Shown piece by piece: positions 49,401 through 60,269 of a stretch of 64,000 nucleotides of DNA. Made by a program: the position numbers and the translations under genes. Each line of letters begins with the position of its first letter. The first letter of the stretch is position 1. The DNA comes from Artocarpus heterophyllus. Its lineage: Eukaryota; Streptophyta; Magnoliopsida; Rosales; Moraceae. The notes beneath the pieces are model-generated. The model did not search any database. It saw only the letters and a list, made by a program, of their open reading frames with translations, and was not told the DNA's origin. The stretch lies in contig CM046345.1 in NCBI GenBank assembly GCA_025403435.1, positions 7,568,235 through 7,632,234 of the forward strand, in the 5' to 3' direction.

Positions 49401-50159
49401 ACTGACAACAGTTACACTCAGTCTTCAACCTCTGCGATGAGTCAGGTGGACTTGCCTGCTTCAAAAGAAAACCGAGGTATTGGTGAACGTTCAATGTCTC
49501 ATTGGCAACCTAAACCTCAGGCATTTCCAGCCAATAATCATCGGGGAAATAGACCCAATTCTGTTCAAAATGTTGTTGAGGCCAACAAAGCGGAGTCCAG
49601 TCGACATGATGGTGTGTTACCTCCACCAACGCATGACAGAGAGATTAACGAGTCATCAGGTCAGTTTCATCATGATCAGTCAGTTTCTGAAAGAAACAAT
49701 GGTGAGGAAGCACCAAATTTCAGGCATCAAGAGCCTAGGAGAGAGAGAAAAGCAGCTTCACTCATGGGACAGCCCCTCTTGCCGAACCAAGGTCCTAATA
49801 CAATTGAAACTGTGCCAGTGAGTTTGGAAACTAGACAGGATCAGCGTGCATCGTCTGGATTCCGCAGAAGTGGACACCAGAACAACCGGTTCAGCAGAAG
49901 TCAAGAGTCTCGTGGAGATTGGAATTACTCTGGACAAGATAACAAGCAACCTCCACACACAGAGAGACCAAGGCAAAATTCTCATTATGAATACCAGCCA
50001 GTTGGGTCATACAACAAGTACAATTCTGAAGGACCCAAAGATGATACCGATATTTCAGGTGCAAGGCCCCGGGGGAGGGGCCAGAACCACTCAAGACGTG
50101 GTGGGGGAAACTTTAATGGACGGCAAAGTGGCATCCGGGTAGATGCTGTTTATGATTAG
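43444..50159 (+). CDS. MOS1: MODIFIER OF SNC1 (MOS1) homologue, BAT2-domain protein
   Basis: In Arabidopsis MOS1 promotes expression of the immune receptor gene SNC1 at chromatin level and influences cell-cycle and flowering genes. Exons: 43444-43475, 43742-43825, 43921-43965, 44090-44447, 44840-44930, 45823-45903, 46003-47260, 47340-47607, 47685-50159; phases close throughout, about 1563 aa, the expected size. The BAT2-type N-terminus is clear (MTSSMLSGDRRWGSSARRGG, TVLGKVVVPKPINLPSQR, NVEIVPKGTISWGSKSSSAWGSSS, GFSLTSGDFPTLGSG). Exon 7 holds a Pro/Gly-rich stretch (about 46195-46500). Exon 9 opens with a charged coiled-coil (RAKMKELAKQRTKQLQEEEE, about 47685-47810). The rest is long, disordered and Asn/Ser/Gln-rich and ends in an RG-rich tail (RPRGRGQNHSRRGGGNFNGR). 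A 24-bp direct repeat spans the stop codon. Confidence 0.93.
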
Positions 50160-50828
50160 TGGGAGTATACCGGTCATGATTAGTGGGAGTATTAGAAAAT
50201 TTCTTGGGACGACCGGTTTTGGTGATAAAACCCCACTTTTATTATTAGTTGTGGCTTGGGCACGCCTATTTCCAGGTACCCTAGAAATGATATGCCCTGT
50301 TGAATTTTCTGCTGTTGCGACTGATGAAGTTCTGTGCAATGGGCAGGGTGGTGGCAATGTTGATGATGATTGGCGAAAAGGCAGATTTTCCCGGTGTTCA
50401 TGGGGGTGCTTGGATGTGGCGTATTTTTTTTCTTTCTTTTTTTAACAGATGTAATCTGATATGGACATTGTGCTTGGTCAAGGCTTGTTTCCTGTGGAAC
50501 CCTTTTGACATGTTTCTTGGAGCCTTCTATTTAGTAACGCTGATTCCTCGTCTTAACAGAAGTGAATGAATTAGAGAGAAGTTTTCTGTTCTCTCAAATC
50601 TGTTGTTTAAGGGTCCGCTTGTTTCGATACTCGAAACACGGTTTGAATCATTTTGCCACAATACTTTCTCACAAAAATTTAAATTTTCATTCAAATATTT
50701 TATTCAAATACTCGAACCAAACGGGCTCTAAATGTCTATTTTATACTGTAGCTTGACTTGGTGGACATACCAGACCTTTGACAAGCCCTAAAAAGGTCAA
50801 TTTCTTTAAAATCAGTCTTTCATTTAAG

Positions 50829-51615
50829 GATTAATAACACTAATGGTCATAAACTTTAAGATATTCATTAATTTATCTACTAAACTTTAAAAATTATTAT
50901 TTTACTCTTTGAACTTTTTAAATTCTTCATTTTGTTACCTGAAATTTAAAAATCACAATTTTGTCCTTATTTTAAACTTTCTCATTTTTTGTTTTTTGAT
51001 TTTTTAGTCAAATGCACAGAATGAAGCCTATCTTAATCGCATATGGGTCACTTGTAAAGGCAAAAATGAGATTTTATCATTCTTGGGTTTTGTTTACGTT
51101 TACATTCTCATTTAGCATTCTTTATCTGCTTTTATTTAATAAAGGTTTGCAGATATATTTTTCTCGATATTGTTTGCCGATATCTCCCTTCCTTAACGTG
51201 CAACTCATCTTCTTTAGTATTCAATTTAGATATCGGAGAATAATATTAACCTATTAAATGAGTTTCAAAAATGAGGAGAAATGTACAAGCAAATCCTTCC
51301 AAATGAAAACTCGGATAAAAGAAATAATGGCGTCAAGTGAGAGTGTAAACATAAAAGAACATTTAAGAGCGATAAAATCTCATTTTTGCCTTTACAGGTG
51401 ACCCATATGCTAGTCACGTGAGATTAACTATGTACATTTGAATGGAAAAGAGAGAAAAAAAAAAGGTTTAAAACAAGAGTAAAATAGTGATTTTTAAAAT
51501 TTAAGGGATAAAGTGAGGAGTTTTGATAGTTCACGAGTAAAGTGATGATTTTTAAAATTCAAGAAGTAAAATGAGAGAGATTTTAAAGTTTAGAGGCCAT
51601 TGGTGTTAATAACTT
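50829..51615. mobile_element. foldback (palindromic) non-autonomous transposon
   Basis: The left arm (from GGATTAATAACACTAATGGTC) and the right arm (to GGCCATTGGTGTTAATAAC) are inverted copies along most of their length. Inner landmarks are ATCGCATATGGGTCACTTGTAA (about 51037) against CAGGTGACCCATATGCTAG (about 51396), each flanked by GCAAAAATGAGATTTTATC and its complement. The element is about 790 bp and could fold into one long hairpin. No transposase. Foldback or Mutator-like MITE; the target duplication is not clear. Confidence 0.75.
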
Positions 51616-51976
51616 ATTATTTAAACAGCTTTGAGTGATTTAATAGATTCATAATGAAAATGATATTTCTTTCCTTCTATTTTGTACGCGCCTCCGCCGC
51701 TACAATTGATGTCGACTGTATTATGTTACGATGCTGTAATTGTATCCTTATGTTTGCTTATCACCAGAAAATGGGCATTGCTCTAGCAGTAAGCTTGGCC
51801 TTCTTAATTTAGATTCTTAGAACCCTCCGATTACTCGGTGCGAAAAAGAGAGAGGCCGTGTAGTAATGAGAAAATTGAAACCATCTCTGAGGAGGTCAAA
51901 GCTGCTTGAAGTTGGCTTTAACTAATATATGGTGTCCCAAGAGTAGTGGAAAACAGAGGACGTGCGCAGGTTGGAT

Positions 51977-52669
51977 TAGGGGTGCACAAAAACCGCCCCG
52001 CAACCGCCGGCCACCCGCCCAAAAAAAAGACTATACGGGTTCAACTCGCCCATTGGCGGGTTCAACCCGCCCGCCTACATATGTTGGTGGGCGGGTATGG
52101 TCTTAAATTTTAGGGGGCGGGTTCAACCCGAACCCGCCCACCTAATTCTTAAAAAAAAAAAAAAAAAAAATCTTAATCTAAATCTCTCCCACTCCTCATT
52201 CTTTAAAAAGAAAAAGAACATTTGATTTTGTTCATCATTTCATCTGTAGTATCCTGTTATTTTCGAACCCAATGAACAGGTTTTATGGAAAAACAAGAAT
52301 TCTTGACTTTGTTTATCACTTCATATATAGTTGATGTTTCTTGTTGCAATGAATGATTATGTTTCTTAATTTGTTGTGAATATGGTTATTGTCTTCAGGC
52401 GTCAAACTTGGTTGTTGTTGAGAATGCTTCATACATTATCGTCTTATATTTTCTACAAATTTTCTTCACTTTTTTTTAATAAAAAAGAGCTCAAAAAATT
52501 ATATTGTATATTAGTGTAGACCCAACCCGCCCGCACCCGCCTGCCCCCAAACCGAAACCGCCCGCCACTCCATGGGCGGTTTGTGGGTTGGTTAATCGCC
52601 AACCCGCCACTTAAAAAAACCGCCCCGCACCCGCCCAAAAACCGCAAACCCGCCCGTTGTTCACCCCTA
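51977..52669. mobile_element. non-autonomous hAT-superfamily transposon
   Basis: 693 bp with TAGGGGTG...CACCCCTA ends and a perfect 8-bp target duplication GGTTGGAT (51969-51976 and 52670-52677), both diagnostic of hAT. The subterminal regions are crowded with CCCGCC / GGCGGG motifs in both orientations, the kind of arrays to which hAT transposases bind; the middle is AT-rich without coding potential. Removing it restores the flanking sequence. Confidence 0.85.
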
Positions 52670-54410
52670 GGTTGGATGTGCCTCGCAAATAGTTTCCCGC
52701 TATCTAAGATCGACCGAACTACTGCAGTGTATGGGCTGTTGAGCTTTATGGACGCACAATTGCGTGTATTGAGAAAATGACGAGTTTTTATCATTGAGCA
52801 TGGCCTTTCTGCAGCAAAGTAATGTCATTTGGACTATGAATCGTAGAGCTACATGCTAGCAGTTGATGACTGATAAGTATTATATATTGATAGCGAAGAT
52901 GACGGAGGTCTACATAAATGATATGCTAGCGGCATCGAGGCTGCTAACCATGCCTTTAGATTTAGACGAAGAGTTTGATATACTATAGAGGGCACCGATA
53001 CGAAGCTCAAACTGGAGAAACGTTATTGGGCTTGTTTTAGAAAAGGGTTAATGATGTAAATGTATCTGCTGTCTTACGCCTATGAGGGGATTTTTTCAAA
53101 ATATTCTCGGTCTCTTCAGGCTTGTTTGGTTCGAGTATTTGAATAGAGTATTTGATTCAAACTATGATTCAAGTATTAAAACAAATAAACCCTTCAATAC
53201 TCATAATTATTTCTTTAATAAACAAAATAGGCCCTTATTTATAGAGAATACGAGAGCTAAATGGAAAGTCTTTTTATTTTAATTTAGTATCAAATATTTA
53301 ATTAAAGTAAAAGATACTAGTTTTTCCTTCCTATACGGTCATAGGCATTATACATAAAGAATCTCTATGCATGTGGTGCTAACTTCTACATGGTGCAAGT
53401 TAGAATACTGTTTGTTATTCGATCTCACTTGTTTCTTTGATTAACTTTCCATATTTGAATTAAATCCCTTTTATTCAAAAACTTGAAATTCTAAATTAAA
53501 AAAAACATTTTCATCCTATATAACCTTTTCTAAATTAAAAATTGGAATAGTACTTCAGTGTAAATTGAAACTTTTCTTATTGTCACAAACTTTTCATCAG
53601 TAAAAACTTTTAAAATGTGTAATTTTCACTATGATGTTGGTCAATGTTCGAACCAGTTAAAATAACTGGTCACTAACCGACGACTCATATTAACAAAGCG
53701 TCTAAAATACAGTTGAAACTATATTTGTAGTTCCAATTAACGTTTATTATACCTCATAAAATTTGAATTAAAAATTTTATAAAATTATATTTTATAGTTC
53801 CAATCAACGTTTGTTTGTTGTAGCTCATAAAATTTGAATAAAAAATTACGTGAAATTACATCGTTTCTAGACTCCCTGTACGTAATCATGTATTGCTTTG
53901 CATTGAGCTAGGAAAAAAGGTAGAGGTAACAAATTCCCAAGTCCAACAGCCTCATTTAAGATTTTTCTTAAAATAAAACACCTAATTTTAAGGAACTCTT
54001 TTAAATATAATAATTTTATAAACAGTTTAAAATCTTAAATACATATATTATTATTATTTTAAAAAATTAATAAAAATTAATAATATTATTATTAAGTAAT
54101 GTATGTCTTTGCACATATATAGATTCAGACATAAAAAATATTCATAAACTTGAAATATACCTTAACCCTATAAATAAATAAAAAGAAGACTATATCACAT
54201 TAACTAAAAAAAAGCCTAATATTTCCTTTTTTTTTCTTTTTCCCTTTTCTGCCACCACAAATCATGTATTTCAATTTTCAACCAGCCTGATTTACGGCTT
54301 TATTACCTTACCCTCTTCTCCTCGGCCGCTTCGTTTGCCATTCACCGTTGAAATTCTAATTTCTCCCCCCAAAAAAATTAAAATTAAAATTAAAAACTTA
54401 AAAGAAGGTT

Positions 54411-55277
54411 CCCTATATAAACCCTAGAAATTCAGCTAGACCTTCTTCCTTTTTTGTTCACCTTCTCTCTATCCTCTCTCTTATGTGAAAGTTTTCAATT
54501 TGGGAATAAAGGATAAGGTGAAAAGCTAATGATTTCAAGCTTACGGGTTAGTCTGAAATTCAATTTCGAATTCTATTTATTTATTTTTATTCTGAAGCTT
54601 AGTTCTTGGAAATTTTCTTTGTTTGTATTTGATTAGTAGTCGTTCTCAGCAAAATAATTATAATGATAAGGTATAGGATGGAAAATTCAGCTTATTTTTG
54701 CTTGCATGTTTTGGAAAGCTTTTGCTTGGTTGTTGAGAAAACCTAGTTGAGAAAAATGAACAATTTTATGCTAATGCTTAGTATTTGAGGTCACATTTGG
54801 GAAAAGTATCGGGGTTTTTATTTTTTTTATTTTTTTTCCTTGTTAGGTTTTTGGTACGGTTTATTTTCCTTGTATTAAACTTGGGGTTTATGGGGGACGA
54901 AAAGGAAGAGAAATTTTGGGGAATTTCTTGGGCTATATATTGACCAAACGTGTATTACCTTTTGCTATATTGTACAGTATTTGGTGTGGTTAATTTAGTT
55001 TCTTCTGGTGTCCTTTGTCTATTGCAATTACTTTTAGGATTCCTTAGTCTGAGAAGAAGTAATTCTTTACTTTTTTGTTCATCTTTTTTTTTTCTCTTTT
55101 GAAGCAATATTTTGGAAAGGTTGGCTTTTGTTATTCCTAAGGGTTGGTTGCGTGTTTCATTGGTAATTCAGTAATTGTTGAATTCTTCCTATCACTATTG
55201 AGAGCTATTTTTATACGAGTATCTGTTTTTTGCAATAGGTTCTTTTGGGTTAGTGATCGGTGGTTAAGGCGGAGATA
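54411..55277 (+). promoter_or_regulatory. core promoter and spliced leader of the EMB2759-like gene
   Basis: TATA box CTATATAAA at about 54413-54421, overlapping a telo-box AAACCCTAG (54419-54427), a motif common in promoters of translation and organelle-biogenesis genes. A CT-rich leader follows. A leader intron with donor CGG|GTTAGT (54547) and acceptor CAATAG (ends 55237) is well supported. An ATG at 54529 opens a 10-codon upstream frame (MISSLRVLLG then TAG) that reads across this splice junction and closes before the main start. Confidence 0.65.
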
Positions 55278-58178
55278 ATGGCTTTAGTCACTCATCAAAT
55301 GCAGGTAGTTTATGTGATAATTGCACTGGAATGTCATATTTGACAATTAGCTTTATATGCAGATTATGCCCTCTTAAATGTATATTATTTTACCATGTTC
55401 CTGGCTCGTTTCACCTATGTTTTGTATGAACCTTTGTATATTGGAGAACTTCTCATCTCTAGATTTGTATTGATTTTAAAAACCAATGGGGATGGTGAAC
55501 ATGGAACCGGTTTTTGTTGATCCTTTGTAAGGCTTAGTACCTGTGCACATTGAGATAGAGCATAAGTTGATTGCTTGATGGGTTTTTTTACACCACTCTT
55601 CATCGACGGCATGTATTAATGTTAAATGATATGTTCCACTTGGTAGTTACATTAATCAGCCTGAGTGTGTCACCTTGGGTAGCAAAACCGACTTATATTT
55701 TTTAAGATCAAAGGCTGTGCCTTGCAGCCGCATAATGTTTGTTTAGCGTGAACATGTTTGAGGAATTGAAGCAGTATTTTGTTTTCTTTTTCTTCTGCAT
55801 AATAAACTAAGGAAAAGAATTGAGACCATAGAAACCTATCATCCATGTGGATGCGGACTGTGTGTTTATCTTATTTATCAATATTGGAAAATGAAATACT
55901 TGAGTTTGGTTCATTTAATGGACCTTTGTATGCAAAATTCATGTTTTTCTACCTCTTTTTTCCACGCTTTATGTTTTAAGTTTCCTCATGTATGTTGCCA
56001 TGCAAAATGTAGACTTCCTGATATATAAACGCCATAGTTTTGTCCTAATTTAATTTAATTGTTTCCCCCCCTTTCTTCATTTACTATTTTCCAGGGTTCT
56101 TATGTAACACTACCCTCAAGGCCTTTACCATGGGTCAAGGGAACCAAATGGAAGAGATGTGTAACAACAGTTCACATGACTGCAAGGACAGATAGGCCTT
56201 TTTTACTGAAACTGAGTATTTGTTTAAGGTGGGAAATATTCCATCCTCAGATTCTTTGATTGCTTGTTTCTTCGTTTAAATGTTGGAGTTTTGAATTCTT
56301 CCTTTTTTAATAAAATTTCTCCCGTCTAGTTTTTTTGATGATAAAACTCTTTATTTTTAACCAAGGACAAGAATTTGTATATATAGAAAAGAAAAGAGTA
56401 AAAAGTCTTTTTTGCACCTATCTGTTTTTAAAAAATGTATGGTAGGTTATTTTTATTTTTACTTTTATTTTTTTTTTGCTCCTTTAGTGGCTAAGATACT
56501 GACACTGCCACTTTCACGTCTTGAAACTCTTTTATGCATGCTTGCAGACTCATACACAGAAAAATGTAGCATTTTTTTTTAATCATGATCAAATAAATTC
56601 AGAAAACTAATTCCACAGTGTAGGGGCTTCTTGTGTACACAGACCAAAACTTAAAGCTTTGCGAATTTCAGCCTTTAAAGGTAGTTCTCAAAATGGTGAA
56701 CCTGGAGGAAGAGCAAGTGGATCAAAGATTGCCAAGAACTCAATAAAATTAAAAGACGGTGAGGGTGCCATAACAGAATCTCCCAAGGCAAATGAGATTT
56801 CACTTTCATACACCTCTGAGGCAAACGAGAGTGTTGCGTCATCCACTGCTATCCACAGATTATTCAAAAAATGGTTGACAAACTTGCGCACACAATCCTC
56901 GGCTGATGTAGTGGATGAGATTTTTGAAGAGGAACCATCTCCAAAGGAGATATCAGAAACCAAACTTGCGACTGAGAATAAGGAAAGAAGTGTGATTCTA
57001 AAGGCAGTTTGGTGCCACTTTTTGAGTCTGGATGCAACAATTAAGATCCCCTTGCTGATTTTGTAAGTAAAATGCTGTCTGCTTTCCCCCCCTCTCTCTC
57101 TCTCTCTCTCTTTCTCTCAACAGTTGGTCTGCACTTTTTGCAAGATTTTATTGTGAATGACTTAACAAACTTTGAGGATCTCGGTCTGGGTGAAGGAAAT
57201 CTCTTGGAGCTCTGAGATATTATCTAGGAGGAGAACCCCCTATGTCAGAGTAAAAGGCTGAAGAATGATCCATTACTTATGCTTTATTTCCCTCCCTATA
57301 GTTTCTAGGAAATGGAAGACGTGTGCTGCTTAATTCAGTCAAGTTTCTCATGTAAAACGTTTTTAGTTCTGTTTTTGTTTTATGATTATTGGTGTTTCCA
57401 TTATTTAAACCGTAAGAAAATTGATAAAGAATGGCATATTGAAAGGAAAATAGGTATAGGGAGCCAGTAGCGTGTCACGAATTTAATAAAGCCTAAATCT
57501 TTAACTGTTCTAGAGCCTCGTTTTCAGTGGGTTGGGCATGGTGCCACGCCGAACGCCTGCCCAGGTTCAAAATATAGTATACAAGCATTCTTAATTTGCT
57601 CTAATACTGTTAATTTAATCTACTTCAGCATTGCATATTACATATTTATAGCCTTTGCCTCGTGTAGTAATTTGGGAAGTCCTTGTTTTAATGTATCATG
57701 TCTATAAACGCTAGATCCAAGATTGTGACACTTGTCTATTCACTTATGCTTATAATTCGTCTTCTTAATATGCAGCATCCCTTTCTACCTGGCAGTTAAT
57801 GTGATATATGGGGCTGAAGTTTCAAAGGAGTTGACTCCCTTGTGGATTGTCGGACCCATTATTCTAGCTCTCTACATAAAGATGCTTCGGTGGTTATTTG
57901 CACTTTACGTCTTCACCTTCAAGCAGGCAGTAAAAGTCATTAAGAACTTACCGACGTACTACAGTTACATTGTACAAGGAAAGCTGAAGGCGGAGTTGTA
58001 TTCTCGCTTTTGGCAACCTGTAGTAAACATGAAAAACCTGAACTACCAGGAGTTGTCAAAAACAAAGCTGAAAGAGTTGCAAGTATGGCTGGTGGATAGG
58101 TACCTTGACTTTGTGGAGTCAATATGGCCGTATTATTGCAGAACAATTAGGTTCCTAAAGAGGGCTAATCTCATTTAG
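55278..58178 (+). CDS. EMB2759: EMB2759-like membrane protein
   Basis: Homologue of the Arabidopsis EMBRYO DEFECTIVE 2759 protein (At5g63050, from memory), needed for embryo development; its molecular function is not known to me. Exons: 55278-55304 (nine codons), 56095-56228, 56643-57062, 57776-58178 (TAG); phases close, 327 aa. The basic N-terminus (LPSRPLPWVKGTKWKRC) could be an organelle transit sequence. The middle is acidic and Ser-rich (DVVDEIFEEEPSPKE). The C-terminal half has two hydrophobic segments (IKIPLLILFIPFYLAVNVIY, and PLWIVGPIILALYIKMLRWL followed by FALYVFTF) and a conserved tail (LPTYYSYIVQGKL, YLDFVESIWPYYCRTIRFL). The symbol rests on overall resemblance and the neighbouring gene order. 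Confidence 0.8.
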
Positions 58179-60269
58179 ATTTTGGAGAGTGTATTAAGTG
58201 GAGTTCTTGAGTCAGATAGGGGCCAAAAAAAATTGAGTCGCTTCTGATGGTGACGTTTGAGGAAAGTTGACATTTATTAGAGAAAGATAGCCGACCCGTT
58301 TTTGCAATGGGGTTCTCTGTACCTTGAGCTAGTAGAGGGACTTGATTATGCAGAGTTATCTGATTTCTGTGATTTTTTTTATAAGGCTGTAATTTTAATT
58401 TTGATTGAGCTTGGAATCGATTTGTTTCTATTGTACTTGGCTTCTATTGTTGATGATCCTTGATGAGAGGGAACGATTGGAATTTGAGTCAGCAATAGAG
58501 TTTTTGATGTTCCAAAGTCTCAAAAGTTCATGTTTACATTGTCTACTTGTTTCTTATGTAGTGTCCGTTGGAATTATTTTCACTTCTTGTTATGTGATTG
58601 AGAATCTTTTGCATTCCTTTCTTCCCAAATGTGTAATGCATAATTAGTTGTTTGGAACTTTAGTTGTGATTGATGAGTGTTACAGTAATTTTTTGTTTTT
58701 TTATTATAATTATTGAGAGTTTTACAGTTGTAACTGACGAGTTGAAATTGAAGTTTTGAACGCCCCTTTAGTCATTTGTATACCACCTTTGTCATATGAT
58801 AACAAGGCCTCAAGATGCTGCTTTTGTCATATAAGTCTTTACAAAGCTAACATATTTGTTCTTTAGCCGTTGGATCCGTTTTGCCTTTTTGCCCCTCATT
58901 TTCTTACTTTTTCTTTTCCCTCTTATTTCGAGTGGAAGTTACCATGGAAATTCTGACGCTGCAGACTTGTAGCACGTTTGCAGCATAACAATACCCAAGG
59001 AGCAAGGCTTGGCTTCATAAGAAAAACAATGGTTTGGAGGTAAACAAAAAAACATAGAGGAAAAGAAAAGGCCCATAAAGGTAAGGTAATGTAAAATTCT
59101 TTAAAAAGTCATAAAAGACAAACGAATATTTTTGGTGGCACATGAAATATCTACAACAACATGATTATATGAACGTTATTTGACCACTCGAATTCTATCA
59201 TAAAATTCCGTCAAAAAATATATATTTTTTAAAGTCAAGGTTCTAAATTGATAATGCTATTTTGTGACCGTTGGATATTATCAAAAGTCATATCAAATAA
59301 ACAAATATTATTATTTTAGTATTTTGTATTTTAGAAAAAAAAACGCACATCAAAATCTTATTGTTTGAACAATATTAAAACAATACCTAGTAGCTTTCAA
59401 AATATTATTTTGGTATCATAAGTTTATTTTTTTGACGTGAAATTTTTTTTACCTTCTTTTAATGACTCTTAAATTAATTTTATAAAACTATAGTAAAAAA
59501 TTAAAAAAAGGATTAAATAAAACCCATCAAAGAAAAGAATATATGCAAGTTTATTCTTTTTTTAACATTATTTGTATTTAATTTCTTTTATAGTTTTTAT
59601 AAAATAATTTAAAATTTATTAATAAAAAATAAGCTAAAAATTTCACATTACAAACACACAAACTCAAGATATCAAGACAATATTTTCAAAAAAAATACAA
59701 AATACTATTTTAATATTTGTTAAATAATAAAATATCAAAATAATGTTTCCGGTATCAAAACAATTAAAACCTTGTAAACAAAATACACGCGTAACACAAT
59801 TTTAGGCACAGTTAAAAAGATAACCTCATCAGGAGACCTTTTCTTGTGGTCCCACAGTCAAAATCTGAAAGAGGAAAATTTCTCTGCCAGTGCTGGGCCA
59901 AAAAAAAAAAAAAAAAAACGTGCAAGCGTTGCTGAACAACAGTAAAAAGGCCACTAAAAGACGGAGAAATGGAATCTAAGGGTATCTTTAATTCCCACTT
60001 CTGAAATCGCCGTTTCAGACAAAAATCGCCGTTTCTGTGTCCGTGTCAACTCTTCTCCTCAAAAAACACACTTCTGAAAATTCCCACCTTAGAATCTCCG
60101 AATTCTTTCATTTCCCACGCTTTCAGTCCTTTATTTATTGAATTCCTCATCTGGGTATCTTTAATTTTCCTTATATTCTAATGGGTTTGCTAGAATCAAT
60201 CACCACTATGCGGTTTTGGAGTTTGTGAAAGACTGATATTTTTGGTTGCGCTTTTTTGCTCTCTGTATA
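58179..60269. other. intergenic region
   Basis: 3' UTR of the EMB2759-like gene, then AT-rich sequence without a supportable gene. A MITE-like stretch is at about 58650-58775 (TTGTTTGGAAC...GAACGCCCCTT). 59940-60269 is pyrimidine-rich leader and promoter of the next gene, with repeated AAAATCGCCGTTTC near 60005-60035 (GAAATCGCCGTTTCAGACAAA and AAATCGCCGTTTCTGTG). Confidence 0.45.

Larger units (their letters stand above)
50160..54410. other. intergenic region with two DNA-transposon insertions
   Basis: Begins with the 3' UTR of the MOS1-like gene. Besides a foldback element (50829-51615) and a hAT-type element (51977-52669), it holds host-like or decayed repeats: 50605-50730 has inverted ends (GGGTCCGCTTGTTTCGATACTCGAA / ATACTCGAACCAAACGGGCTC); 53105-53235 has a related GGTTCGAGTATTTGAATA motif; 53983-54136 matches 35891-36052. 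No gene supported. Confidence 0.5.
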
